From Haemonchus contortus (Eukaryota > Nematoda > Chromadorea > Rhabditida > Trichostrongylidae), in NCBI GenBank assembly GCA_000469685.2, contig LS997564.1, forward strand, positions 15,465,591-15,529,590: DNA of 64,000 bases, given 5' to 3'. The first letter of the stretch is position 1. Each line of letters opens with the position of its first letter. The notes below the pieces were generated by a model, which had not been told where the DNA came from, did not search any database, and saw only the letters and a list, made by a program, of their open reading frames with translations. The position numbers and the translations under genes are program-made. This document shows positions 1 to 10,922 of this stretch, piece after piece.

Positions 1-540
1 GCTTTTATTGTCGACTTTCTCCTCAATATAATGGAAATGTTTCCTTTGGACTTCCTCCTTCCTGTAATGAGAGTGTTTGCTTTGAAGATGGTGAAAAAAT
101 TGATCGCGGACTCGAAATATACACTGAAGTACATTGTACTGGCAATTACTTCATGGATTCCAGATGTGCAACTACCAGCCTGCTTAGAAAGTTGCGAAAG
201 CCCTAAGTTACAGGGGCAGGTGATGGTTACATGTCTATAACGGTGAAAGTCGAGAAATTTTCTTGTCTGTAAAAAAATTTGAACCTCCAAGACAGAATGA
301 GGGGAGGCTGGCCTCGATTGAGCCGAAGGAGACGTGAACGGTGTTGCTAGATCCGTAGCAATCAGATAATGTCTGCCCATGAGAGTTAAAATATCTCGTT
401 ATCAGTGTATTTGATCGTTTATTCAGTTCAGCTATGATTCGCGGCACGTTCCTGTGAATGACAAACTTACCGCTGTGTAGAAAATGTTTGAGAGCCTTTC
501 TGTTGAGAGAGATCTTCTCAAAATCAATATACTATATCGG
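1..540. other. No recognisable gene
   Basis: Only short open frames of up to 70 codons occur on either strand. None shows a domain, a convincing pair of splice sites or similarity to another part of the window. Confidence 0.4.
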
Positions 541-714
541 AGATGGTACTGGTGGCATGAAGATGTGTTCCAACCAGGACACAACACTCAAACAAGATGG
601 CTTTTTGTGAACTAAATTGAACGAACTCAGCTCGCAAAGAAATATAGCTACAAGGCGAGTCTTCCATATGTTGAAACCTCTGTACGACTTTTTCTGCTCC
701 TACGAGTAATCAGT

Positions 715-1105
715 TCAATATGGCATTTTATAGGAAATTGGGTTTTTCAGGTTACCCTCACCAGCCGAATTTGCGTCTATGGAAAATGTAGAATGGCATG
801 TAAATATTTAAATGATCCAAATTTATATTTACGCCTTGTGCAAGCAGTAGAGTCAGTTTTCAGCTTCTAGCCATTTTTTGATAGGATTTGAAGTTTTTTG
901 TTCAGATATGTACAACTACCAGCTAACTTTCAAGATGTACAACGAAAAAAGTTGTGGCTCAAAGCAGAAACCAATTTGAAGAAAATGATTTGAAAACGGT
1001 TCTATTCAAGCAATTCACTCAGATAATTGGTTTTTCTCTCTGGGCTTGGAATGAATGTGTAGTTTTTGATTTTCAACTTTTTCGTAGGAGTGGTGAGTAC
1101 TAGAA
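715..1105 (+). repeat. Diverged repeat, inverted partner at 4680-5145
   Basis: This stretch matches the reverse complement of 4680-5145 over most of its length. The clearest shared blocks are ATATGGCATTTTAT, TTGGGTTTTTCAGG and GTACAACTACCAGCT. The copies are clearly diverged, with many substitutions and indels. On this copy the part that would be coding in the partner is broken. It is either an old inverted duplication of a gene fragment or two insertions of one repeat family. Confidence 0.55.
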
Positions 1106-1275
1106 CCTGAATATACACAGGATTCAGTCATTAGACTCATCAAAAAACGTGTTGGTGCTTCAGAGTGGAGGTCACTGACCGACATCGATCATGCCAACTT
1201 GTCACGTCGTCTTCATCCATTTTCATCTTTGCCTTTTCTTGGAATCTTTTCAAAATGGGTTTTTCCATTGTTAGA

Positions 1276-1978
1276 TTAAAGGCACTTTTCACGAAAAAAT
1301 GGTTTCGGAGATTTGCACATGGTTTGAATTCGAAGCCCCCTCTGATACCATTTGTGCAGGAATTAGGTCGGAAAACGGCTGGATAGGGCACGATAAGGGC
1401 AGGAACTTTGGGGGACGGGATGCCTCCGCCCCTCGCTAGGTTGACTACTTGTTCCAATTGTCCTTCACCACATTCGCACTGGAGCGAAGTTGGCAAAAAT
1501 CGATACGCAGGTTGGCAAATTGCCAGGAATGATCAGCTGGTCGACCGCCTCGCACAGGGGCTAGTATTCGGCTGTTATTTCTATTATTCGCGTATCATTT
1601 GTTTTTTTTTGTTATTAATTTTTTACGGTATCATTCTTTAACTATTCTCATAAGTTTATTGAAGATTTTAACATATTTTGTGTAGATTATTGCATGCAAA
1701 TGTTTTTTTATTTCAAAAATTCCGTTAATTTCGATGTGTTGTCTGTACTGCGGACATTGCGTCGCGTTCGTGCATTCTCGCTCGAACACTCCCTAACCGT
1801 CGTTTTTTCAATGTGAAATACGTCTAACCCCCCTTTCCAGCTCTTTTTTTGACCCTTTGTAATTATTTTTGTTCATCGTTCTTTGCGCTTGTTTCGTTGT
1901 TATCGCTTTATTCTAGAGTAGTCCTATCAATTCCCGTCAAAAAGGGTACCCTAACTTTTTTGTAAACACTGCCTTTAA
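1276..1978. mobile_element. MITE-like element, copy A, TTAA-flanked
   Basis: This non-coding element of about 703 bp begins TTAAAGGCAC and ends with the complementary GTGCCTTTAA-like sequence (here ACTGCCTTTAA), so both ends lie in TTAA. It is similar along its length to 16449-17156. The first 330 bp are conserved best; the second half, which is T-rich, is more diverged. TTAA ends suggest a piggyBac-type target site, but the terminal bases are not the classic piggyBac ends, so the superfamily is left open. No transposase is encoded; the open frames inside are shadows. Confidence 0.7.
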
Positions 1979-2099
1979 CTAACTCGTGGGTCTTGCTTCA
2001 CATCCCTTCAAAGGGACATACATGTATGTCAGATGGTTCTAGTAGACAGGTTTTGATCGGCGCTGATCGGGTTTACCGAGATGACAGAGAACAAGCAAC

Positions 2100-2506
2100 A
2101 AATGTTTTATCAGAGCTACAAAAGCAACCGAACAAACAAACAAAATAGTGTACAAAGAACGCTATGGCGATATAGACAGCTGCGAAAACTATTTCATAAA
2201 GCACCGACACAAAAAAAAACAAGTTTCAGGTAAAGAGCGAGAGAGCTAGAATATAACTCTGGGAAGACCAGAAAATAAACGACAAGGAGAGGGGGTTAAA
2301 TCCCGGCTCAGAGAAGAACAACCCGAACCGAATCAAAAAAAGACGTCAGTCCTAGCGTCGAGGGTTTATGTATGTATATGGGCGCCCGTCGATATCGACA
2401 TCGATGTGGGGTTACGAGCAGATGAAAGCGCGAACCGCGGCATCGACGAACAATGCGTTAGGGTCGCCTGTAAGGATAAGAAAACAATGGTAGTGTGATA
2501 TCTTCC
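2100..2506 (-). repeat. LTR-like dispersed repeat, copy 1
   Basis: About 400 bp similar to 4175-4545 in the same orientation. Shared blocks include CAGCTGCGAAAAC, CCGGCTCAGAGAAG, CTAGCGTCGA and ACATCGATGTGGGGT. On the minus strand the second copy carries GTATATAAACC, a plausible TATA box. The composition and the neighbouring minus-strand open frames suggest a solo or paired LTR. No primer-binding site or target duplication was identified. Confidence 0.5.
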
Positions 2507-3058
2507 CCGTCGGGTGAAGCGGCGTCCTCGCCGCTTTGGAGCTTGATAGATATCAGTGTGATCCTCTTCCACGACGGAAGTGGTGTCCTCTGCATGGAAA
2601 ATTGAACGTCGCTGGTGTCCTTGTGTATGATTGACCGGTTTTGGAACGGAAGTGGTTGAAGTTCCTGAATGTATGATCATGGTATCCTCCAAGTCTGCGC
2701 TCCTTTCTCTTCTCCTCGAAGTATCTGCGCACACGTTCAGCTCTCGTTGACCTCATCGACATCTCAACTAATGCGGGGAGTCGCACCGCTGATTTTTGTA
2801 TTGCATCATGGCGCCCAGGTACTCGGACATTGTTTCTGTCGTTCGATGCTGCGTCTCCTCGGGTGTGCTGCGAGACCGTGCGATGGCTCGTTCAATCAAC
2901 AGGATCATGCTTGTGATGTTACGTGGCATTAAGGCAGCTGTCTTCGTCGCAAGATCCACGGCCTGATACATCGATACATCGATCCTGTTCTGGGCGTAAG
3001 CCACACCTCCACGTGGTGACACCAAGATGATAACTCTGGTCCCCCCGAAACATTTCAT
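2470..3058 (-). pseudogene. Unclassified open frames next to LTR-like repeat
   Basis: Two overlapping minus-strand frames of 96 and 122 codons lie directly upstream, in transcription sense, of the LTR-like repeat. The first is hydrophobic-helical and ends at a stop near 2768. The second is rich in Arg, Ser and Thr with an RRGRRFTRRGR cluster. The position and basic tail would suit a decayed gag region, but no zinc knuckle or other diagnostic motif is visible. The reading frames could also be chance. Confidence 0.2.
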
Positions 3059-3079
3059 TCAACTTTCCCCAACAACATT

Positions 3080-4140
3080 CCCGCAAGAGACTGTAAGATA
3101 ACCTGTCGCACGTTTGGTTCAGTACGAATCATAGAGTAAAATGAGAGGGGAAGAAAAGAGGATGGTCTGTATAGAATGACATTAAATTATAGATCATTCA
3201 GGTTCTTTCTATCATGTGTTATGATGCTTTGAGTTGAGATCGAAATAACAAATAATGGACGGGAAAAGTTTCAGTCTGAACTTGAGCGAAACGAATGCAC
3301 TAAGACTTACTCTGTGCTTCGCATTAATGGAATATTCCTAAACAATCTCTAATTTGTAAACAATGCTGCAGAAACACATCGACATATCGACATTGTTTTT
3401 CTACTTTCAGCCCATTCGTCTCTTTTTAGCCAATAGCTTCTTAGATGCGCAGACACACGAACTCTAGTAAGAGAATTTCTGCTAAAATGGGGTTTCTTGT
3501 CCTTCTACTCCATCCAATATTACACAGCTTAACTGTGGGCGGCTCAAAACACTGGCCAAGGTGAAAGAAATGTCCCATCAGAAGAACATCGATGGAACAC
3601 TTGAAACCCTTGCAAAATTGAAGAATTTAAGGGTTGTTGCGGTTCTGTAAGGAAAACTAGTCCGAATGCCTATTGAAAGCCGGGTGATATGGTTGGCAAC
3701 CCATAGAGATCCTCCTATACTAGCGAATGAGGTGAATTTACACATCCACACAAAACTCGATTTGCGTGTTACTTCCTTTTTAGAATAGAGAGGAGGTACA
3801 TGCACAAAGAGCCCTCACGCCCTAATCTTAACTCACTGACAGCTTTTCTGCTCTTTGTTGCTTAACTCTATCCACATGCCATGAAGCTATAAGATTGCAT
3901 GCGCTCACCATAGTCTAGTAGAAAGTGGACATCACTATTCTGTTGATTGCTTCTTTCCTATTACACTTCTTTGTCGTCCTTTTCAAGTCTTTCGTTTCAT
4001 GGAGCTGAAATCGCTGCAGAGCCTATTCTTTTAAGATCGGCATCAGCATGTACAACGTTTCGGCGATGTTGTCAAGCGACTGGGTGAATCGTGAGGAGTG
4101 GACCGATGACGAAGAAAATCCTTTCCGCGATTCGTCTACT
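3080..4140. other. No recognisable gene
   Basis: Frames on both strands are short and interrupted. A 75-codon minus-strand frame at 3578-3805 shows no recognisable domain. No internal repeat was noted. Confidence 0.4.
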
Positions 4141-4174
4141 TTGGTGTCAAAGGCTCCTGGAGATGATAAGTATT

Positions 4175-4545
4175 ATTTTTGAAACGTACCAACGCACAAA
4201 AGAATAGTGCACAGGAAAAAAACGAATGGCGATAGGGACAGCTGCGAAAACAATTTTGCAAAGCCCTTCACAAAAAACAAACCTCAGGTAGCGAGCAGGA
4301 GATCTAGAATACCATAGAAAGCGAGAATACATAGAATAATGAGTTCCGGCTCAGAGAAGGAAGGACCCGAACGAGAACAAAAGAAGATAAAAGGAAAAAG
4401 AGACGCCAGTTCTAGCGTCGAAGGTTTATATACGGGCGTCCGCATCGATGTGGGGTCACGAGCAGATCAAAGCGCGGGAGCGCGGCATCGACGGAATAGG
4501 CGTTAACGTCGTAAGTAGAATACAAAAAACAATGGTAATGTGATA
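4175..4545 (-). repeat. LTR-like dispersed repeat, copy 2
   Basis: Second copy of the repeat at 2100-2506, same orientation, differing by substitutions and small indels. The minus strand contains a TATATAAA-type box near 4430. Together with copy 1 it brackets about 1.7 kb holding the open frames at 2470-3058, as the LTRs of a decayed retroelement would, but neither boundary is defined. Confidence 0.5.
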
Positions 4546-4679
4546 TTCTCATGCAGAATAAAAAGCTCCTTGAAGATATGAGACCGCATCAGGATTTGTG
4601 GGAAGAGGCAGTAAGTATTTTTCCGAGTCAGTATTCATTCGTTACCTTTTCAATAGAGAGGAAGACGTGACAGTTCACA

Positions 4680-5145
4680 GTTCTTACGTGCTTACGAAAA
4701 ACTCGAAAATCGAAAACGACTGCGTATTCAACACAGACCCAACAAAAAAACCAATTTTTATCCGTCTGAGATCAAAATTCGAACTGCATTTGAGAGAATT
4801 TCGTAAACAAAACTGTTTATCGAGGTTATTATCTGTTTTGAGCTTCTTTTCAGCTTCTTTTCTTGACGCATCTTGGAGCAGTTCTATATCAACTCGATCA
4901 GCTGGTAGTTGTACGTATGTGAACAAAAAAACTTCAAGTTCTACAAAGAAAAATCACATTCAAAGCAATTTTTGAATGGCTAGTAGTTGAAGACTGACAC
5001 TATTGCTTGCCAAGACTTAAGTTCTGAATTCAGAACACTTAATTATTTGCGTGTCGTTCTATGTTTCTCATGAATGAAAATTCGGATGGTGAGTGTAGCC
5101 TGAAAAACCCAGTTTCCCATAAAATGCCATATTAAACTCAGTGTT
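4680..5145 (-). repeat. Inverted partner of 715-1105, possible exon inside
   Basis: Reverse-complement counterpart of 715-1105. On the minus strand an acceptor-like CAACTACCAG near 4905 is followed by a charged, helical open stretch containing DIELLQDASRKEAEKKLK. This looks like coding sequence and is degraded in the other copy. It could be one exon of a host gene or part of a mobile element. No neighbouring exons could be joined to it. Confidence 0.4.
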
Positions 5146-5596
5146 TATAATCCCGTCCACTTTAAAATTGCAAGGGTATTTCAACAAGGAGCGATTGGAA
5201 TACAAAATCTGATGATAACGAAGAATGAGGCCATGAATTGGACGGTGGCCTGCACTGCCGTGATCATCTATGCTCCGATTTCTTGGAAATGTCCATGACA
5301 TCTTGTGCACAGATCATTGAGCAGTTCAAATAACATCGCCGCCACTCACTTCCATGAAAGCTTTCAATGAACCTCGGCATAGTAGTATTACTGAGTTTAT
5401 TGTTGTCTTGAACTCTTCACGAGGTTTGAAAATTTGCTTTATTAGGCTGACATTTCGGCATTAGGGTCTAGAGACAGGTAAGCTTAGGAGTTACGGATAA
5501 ATAGAAAAGTCATCGAATGAAGGAAAGAATCATACAGATGTCCTCCCGAAACAAAACAAATATGAGCGTCTCTAGGAAAACTAGATGGATTGGCTC

Positions 5597-5826
5597 ACAC
5601 ACACACACACATACACACATACACACATTCACACATACACACATACACATACACACATACACACATACACACATATACACATACACACATACACACATAC
5701 ACACATACACACATACTCACATACACACACCTACACACACATACACACATACACATACATACACACACATACACCCACACACACCACACACACCACACAC
5801 ACATACATACACATACACATACACAT
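5597..5826. repeat. (AC)n / (ACACAT)n microsatellite
   Basis: About 230 bp of nearly pure alternating AC with regular T substitutions that give ACACAT and ACATAC units, plus short ACACCACAC interruptions near the right end. The long open frames across it on both strands, which read as His/Thr/Tyr or Cys/Val/Met repeats, come from the repeat and are not genes. Confidence 0.95.
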
Positions 5827-6236
5827 GCACGCGAGCATTTACTCCGTTATCACCGGAAATATTTAAAAAAACAGGGTTGTGTGATTCGAAATAGATAGGC
5901 TAGGGTGCGGGAATTACGCGCGACTAACCGCGAACTAGCCCGGTACAGTCCCGGCGTACTCATTTGCCTAAGGCTATTCCCTAATTCTGAATGACGTTGG
6001 GCTTTGGAAGATGACATTCGAAGAGATCTATGTATATAACCGGTCTCGTTCGTTCTATAGTGCGTGGTAGCTTTTATGGTTACATATTAATCTTCTACAT
6101 CTTTATTACGAGTGTAAACCACCACCATCCCGCTACGAGTGGCAAGCATGAAGTAAGGGTTTACCCTATTCTTTGCCACACTTGATAAGAGTGTCTATAA
6201 ATACTATCTAATGGGGTGGGTTTGGTCATTTTGCAG

Positions 6237-6483
6237 CTTCTACAGTACGAATTCGTCGTGGAGATGGCGACCTGCTCGTCACAGAGACTTATTGGACCTG
6301 TCGAAAGCGAATTCATTATGAACCATTACAAAGCATTCAGTAAGTTTACTTGTTTTAGTAGAAGTCACTCTGTCCCTATAGAAAAAAGTTAATTCATTCA
6401 AGTCACCTCACCAAAACTTCGTATCCTTTCCCACAGATGAATGTAAGGATGATGTAATCATTAATCAAAAGCTCCATCAATGA
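6237..6483 (+). CDS. Probable 3' exons of a host gene
   Basis: An exon at 6237-6339 follows an ATTTTGCAG acceptor, reads 34 open codons (including LLQYEFVVEMATCSS) and ends at a GTAAGT donor with one spare base. A short exon at 6437-6483 follows TTCCCACAG, completes the split codon and ends at TGA. The phases agree, so this can be the end of a gene. Alternatively, exon 6237-6339 also joins in phase to the candidate exon at 9342, which would place the Tc1 element in an intron of a longer gene. No domain was recognised, and upstream exons were not found because the AC microsatellite lies there. Confidence 0.4.
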
Positions 6484-7652
6484 GCGGAAAGATGAAAGCG
6501 ACATTTTCAGTTATTATCTGTCTGTCTGGCACGAGTTGGGCTATTACAGTAAACAAAATCAAAATCCAAGCATAAGTTACAAGTGTTCAATTTCAGGGTC
6601 GTTAGCTGAAAAGAGCCATCGCTATCAGCGCTTTGCTCCGGCCTGGGCTACAGCTGTTTATGCTCGTGCGCTCGCCGTTTGTAACGGTCCCTGTAGATGT
6701 TGAGCAAAGCTCCCACGTGACGATTCGAAAGAACCACCGATCCTAAGGAGCAGAGAGAAAGAGTGCTAGTCTCTCAGATATCATTATCAATGTAGATGAT
6801 GAAATACTGCTGGTGGTGATAAGTTCGAGCCCTGATACTCTTCTGATCTTCTAATCTGGGAAGATCACTTCACTGTCGTAGGAGAAGGACGCCGTACGGA
6901 TTCGAATTCCCAGTGGAAGATCATGGTAATTGCCGCGAAACCACAATCGCCTGCCATGGGAGTTTTGTTGGTAAAGCCACTACCTCAAAACTGGTTGAGT
7001 GGTGGCTATAAGACGAAGCCACTATACTCCTCCCCCTTGGTTAGAATCGCCAAGTCTACAATCGTGCTGGTTCTCAGAATAAGGTAGAGTCGTAGAGCCT
7101 ACGTGATCGATGAGGTCTAATGTTTTTCTTACTGAACTTTTGACTCGTAAGCATTCTCCTAATCTCGTGCTCTACCGTGATAAGTCTGACTCATTGCAAC
7201 TTCAAAAGGTCATTTGGTAGTTCATGCCCATTGCGATCATTCATTTCCCGTCGGGCGCATTCGTAGTAGATGCGTTTTTACGCAGATAATCCGTAAAGAC
7301 GGCGAACATCCGTTGCGCGCGTCCGTCGAAAGTTGGTCACCCGGCCCACTTCGCGTGCGGCGCACTCCACTGAGATCTCAAGATGACATTACAGTACCAC
7401 CAAGTGTGAGTGGGGCGGATGATTTGCATTTGTCCGAGTTATCTTCTCATTGGCGGACTGCCATGAACCGAGCACAAACCGTATGCCCCACGGACAACTG
7501 CGGCGTCTATCAAGTGTCGCGGGCTGACCCGCCGCATGCGACGGCTGCGGCGTGACCTAGTTTCGACGGACACGCGCAACGATGCTCACCCCGTATAACC
7601 GCACCTACTATAAACGCGCCCATTTTGCGTTAGTGAGCGATATCCGTCGAAG
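6484..7652. other. Intergenic or intronic, no gene recognised
   Basis: Most of this stretch is AT-rich and without open frames. A GC-rich patch at about 7250-7600 carries a 113-codon frame without a recognisable domain. Two TTCGA-containing pol III B-box-like words occur near 6825 and 6900, but no complete tRNA fold is seen. Confidence 0.35.
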
Positions 7653-7654
7653 TA

Positions 7655-9237
7655 CACTGCGTTTCATAATTATAAGGTCACCCTCAATTTTTGCACTCTC
7701 AAAAAAAGTAATCATTAAGGACTTTTTCTAGTATCATGAACAGATTCCCCAGCACGAATAACCTAGGTATCCGTTTCTTAGCTGCTGCTGCATTCTTCTG
7801 AACTTTTTTAGAACAGTTTATCGGTTTTTGCACCGTTTCATAATTATAAGGTCACCCTGAGAAAGTAAACAATTATTGACGAAAGAGAGGAAATTTCATG
7901 TTTGAAGATACTTGTAAAGGTGAGCATGTGTAGCAAAGGCATTTCTAAACCTGACTGTCAACATGGCTCGTGGTCATCTGCTTTCCTCTGACGAGAAGGC
8001 TCATCATGAAGGTGGGCTCCGTACTCGAGCCATTTCCAGGCAAATAGGGAGATCCCCTCGGTCCATTCAAAGATTTCTGGAGAGCCCTGATGTCGTTAGA
8101 TATAACACCAACCGTGGACACCTATGAAAGATTACTACCCGTAACGAGCGAAAAATTCTGAGGACTGTTTCCAACAGTACGTCCTCCTTGAACCAGATCC
8201 GATCGGAATTAAACCTCTCTGTGTCGAAAACTACAGTCTGGAGAGCAGTGAGAAGGTGCGAGAACATCACCAGGCAAGCAATGGAGAAGGTGCCACGAAT
8301 CACCGATCGTCACAAAGAGGCTCGACTCGGATTTGCAAAGATGAACCTGGGGAGAGATTGGGCAAAGGTAGATCTGCATCGAAATCTCACCATAGAGCTG
8401 AATAATTCCTACTCAGGTCGTCTTTTCGGATGAAAAGAAATTCAATCTGACGGAAACAAGCGGTACTAACGCGACTTGAGGAAGGAACCAGTCTACTTCA
8501 GCCGTCGCAATTTCGGTGGAGGAAGTCTATGGTATGGGGTGCATTCTGCAATGATGTCGTGTTGGATCTACCTGTCGTGAGCTGCAGTATGTATTGCAAG
8601 GATTACCAGAACGTCCTGGAGCATCACCTAGTACCCTTTCTACGCCATCGCCGTCACCTCAACTATGTCTTTCAACAGAACAACGCCTCCATTCATGTGA
8701 GCCATGCAACGGATGAGTGGCTGCAATGCCAATAAATAAGCGTCCTGACATGACCAGCCTGCAGTCCCGATCTCAATCCGATGAAACATATCTGGGGCAT
8801 AATAGTCAGACAGGTTTATGCGAATAACCGTCAGTTCCAGGGCACAGAAGAGCTGAAGCGGGCAGTTATCGAAGCATGGAGAGCAATCGATGAGGAAAAT
8901 CTTCGAAACCTAGTTCCTAGTATGTCACACGGGCTCTTTGATGTTGCTCTTAAACAAGGAGGCGCTATAGATTATTAACTGTTGTACATATGCCATTAAC
9001 ATTGATAAATCATTTACTTTCTCAGGGTGACCTTATAATTATGAAACGGTGCAAAAGCCGACACTATCTTTAAAAAATTCGTAAAAAAATCGAGGTGATG
9101 GATATTGCGACCAAAATTTGAATACGCAGGTACATTGTGACGAGGAATCTACCAGTGTTTGCCGAAAAATTCCACTCTGACTGCTTTCTCCGGAATCGCA
9201 AAAATCTGGGGTGACCTTATAATTATGAAACGCACTG
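7655..9237 (+). mobile_element. Tc1-type DNA transposon with bipartite inverted ends
   Basis: The element is flanked by TA at 7653-7654 and 9238-9239. The outer inverted repeats read CACTGCGTTTCATAATTATA on the left and the same with CAGTGC on the right, the CAGTG terminus typical of Tc1/Tc3. A second inverted copy of the same motif lies inside each end (about 7822-7869 and 9012-9060), so each end has two TTTCATAATTATAAGGTCAC blocks, plausibly two transposase-binding sites as known for Tc3. The inner blocks are nearly identical, while the sequence between inner and outer blocks has diverged. It sits between host exon candidates. Confidence 0.93.
7963..8978 (+). pseudogene. Inactive Tc1-like transposase
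   Basis: Starts MARGHLLSSDEKA, with an N-terminal paired-like helix-turn-helix region (SRQIGRSPRSIQRFL), then the catalytic core. The first acidic residue survives in FSDEKKF. The second catalytic Asp is Asn in QQNNASIHVS, where the family has QQDN. The DE-box Glu is Lys in SPDLNPMKHIW, where the family has NPIE. There is an in-frame stop at 8125-8127, a frameshift around 8420 and further stops near 8468 and 8733. The C-terminus ends near 8978. Two of three catalytic residues are lost, so it cannot encode active transposase. Confidence 0.93.
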
Positions 9238-9341
9238 TATAGCCGCACCTCAACCTTTTGATCGTCAAAGCACATTCACATCTGTAGGCGAAGATCGAAA
9301 CCGTGTTTCAATGATAATATGCTCAATCTTCTACATTACAG

Positions 9342-9684
9342 CTAATGCAACCTACAACAATGAACTTAACCAGATTGATGGGCTAACAGATGATCCTCCA
9401 CCTGAAATAGTGGGTTTTCCTATCTATGCAAAATTAAAAAGTCTTTTCTTGAAAAGGAGCTTTCACATGCCCTATGTGTAAGCTGCCCAATTGGAACTTT
9501 TGATAAAATATGAATGAAGATTAAAGTCATGTTGCGTTAATTAGTCACGCTTTGGGAATGGTGGCTAGCCTATGCTCGAGTTGATGCGTTTGTGTTCCCA
9601 AACGACTTGGGACTTACTACCGATGCTGGAGAGATAGCAGACCTGGTTGTTCAAGGCAAATACGATCCGGAATCCGATTTCTGA
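9342..9684 (+). CDS. Candidate host exons
   Basis: Two open segments look coding. The first, 9342 to about 9477, follows TACATTACAG, includes NATYNNELNQIDGLTDDPPP, and has a weak donor at 9410 and a good GTAAGC donor at 9478. Using the second donor it joins in phase to exon 10923 of the downstream gene. The second, 9545-9684, reads about 45 codons (TLWEWWLAYARVDAF) to a TGA but does not join in phase to the first. One of the two may be spurious or part of another transcript. Confidence 0.35.
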
Positions 9685-9699
9685 ACCTTTTATTATAGA

Positions 9700-10690
9700 A
9701 CACCACATGCCACTAGATCACTTTTTAATACCGAAAAGGTAGTTACACAAGGGAGGACGCTCGGTTTTTCATGAAGAGCTCCAAATGTTCGAAAAGACTT
9801 GATGACTGTACGGAAAGAATTGAAGTGCATGATGTGGGTAAATTCATGCAACTCAAAAGTAATAATTACAGACGTTTTTGGAATAGGAGGCGCTCTCCAT
9901 CAGCTTTCACTCGTAGCCCTCTAAAGAATAAAAATCTATCAATGAACGTTGTATTTGTACAAACGCTTATTAAGTTAGATCTGAAATCTGGCATGAGGAG
10001 ATGTTTCCTGAGCTCGGTGTATGTAGCAGCAACCAAGAAAATGCCTGAAGCGAGCAGTCGTTTTGGCAAATTGTATCCCTGAGTGATTTCATCCATTCGT
10101 CTGCGATAAATTGCTGAAAATGCGATTTTCAGAAAACGGCTAAAAGCGACAAAGAAAAATCATCAAAGGAACCTCAAAAACAGTGAGTTTACTTCTTTAC
10201 TTCTTTTGATCGGACAATATTGTAAACGCTACTAATCACCAGAGGTGTTTTGTCCATAGATGGAAGCGAAGGAGAGTGGGTAAAAAATGTGAAACAATTA
10301 TGATTCCACGGCGTCAGAAATGTGCAGGCTGAAACTACATGAAGATCGACTGCAGAATGATTTCGAGTTTATCCAAGCCTCCTAATCATAACTGCCCTTT
10401 CCTGAACAAAAGAACGGTCAGAAGTTGCAGATAAATGATGAAGTTTACGCGATGGGCTGGATTCATTCCAAGTTGAACCCTCGATAAGGTGGTGAATGAT
10501 TGTCGCTAGAGTTCATATGTAACTCTAAAATAGTGTTTTGTAAGCAGATATTTTCCTCACAGCGAAGGGTAGCAGAGCTCTGTATGATAATGTGAAGGAG
10601 TGAAGGAGGCTGAGAAACTAGAATTAGCAGCTTCCATTTATTTTTCCCCTGGAACACAGACTCCCCTCACTAAGATAATGACAAAGGAAT
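9700..10690. other. No confident gene
   Basis: A 103-codon + strand frame at 9771-10082 is Lys/Arg/Ser-rich without a recognisable domain, and a shadow frame lies opposite it. This would be an intron if the upstream exons belong to the 10.9-18.4 kb gene. Confidence 0.35.
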
Positions 10691-10691
10691 T

Positions 10692-10768
10692 GAGGCTCGG
10701 TTGCCTTAGGCGGATATCGATGCGGGATTAGAACCCGTATCGATATCCACCTAAGGCAACCGAGCCTC
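10692..10768. repeat. Fold-back palindrome with tRNA-like core
   Basis: Two 35-bp arms (10692-10726 and 10734-10768) match at 33 of 35 positions around a 7-bp loop ATTAGAA. The arm begins GAGGCTCGGTTGCC. The same AGGCTCGGTTGG-type word ends the SINE-like sequences at about 34012-34110, 40130-40180 and 40312-40360, and the centre GCGGGATTAGAACCCGT resembles a pol III B box. It is likely two head-to-head SINE tails or a fold-back derivative. Confidence 0.8.
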
Positions 10769-10922
10769 GAATCTTTTACCCAAACCCTCCCCTGCAACGA
10801 GTTCCCAAAATCTGATTGCTAAGTATGTTCAGTGACTGCTCAGCATGATAACTTGGTAGGGCCTGTGCGATTACAGAAAGACCTACCTTTTGTGATTCCT
10901 CGAAGATAACTCAGTTTTACAG

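Noticed and set aside
1140..1641. Open frames of 73-118 codons at the left of MITE copy A
   Set aside because: Partly repeated in copy B with frame differences, so they are chance frames in a non-coding repeat.
5510..5898. Long overlapping open frames of His/Thr/Tyr or Cys/Val/Met repeats
   Set aside because: They are translations of the AC microsatellite on both strands, not proteins.
6800..6930. TTCGA-containing words resembling tRNA B boxes
   Set aside because: No A box at the right distance and no cloverleaf could be drawn.
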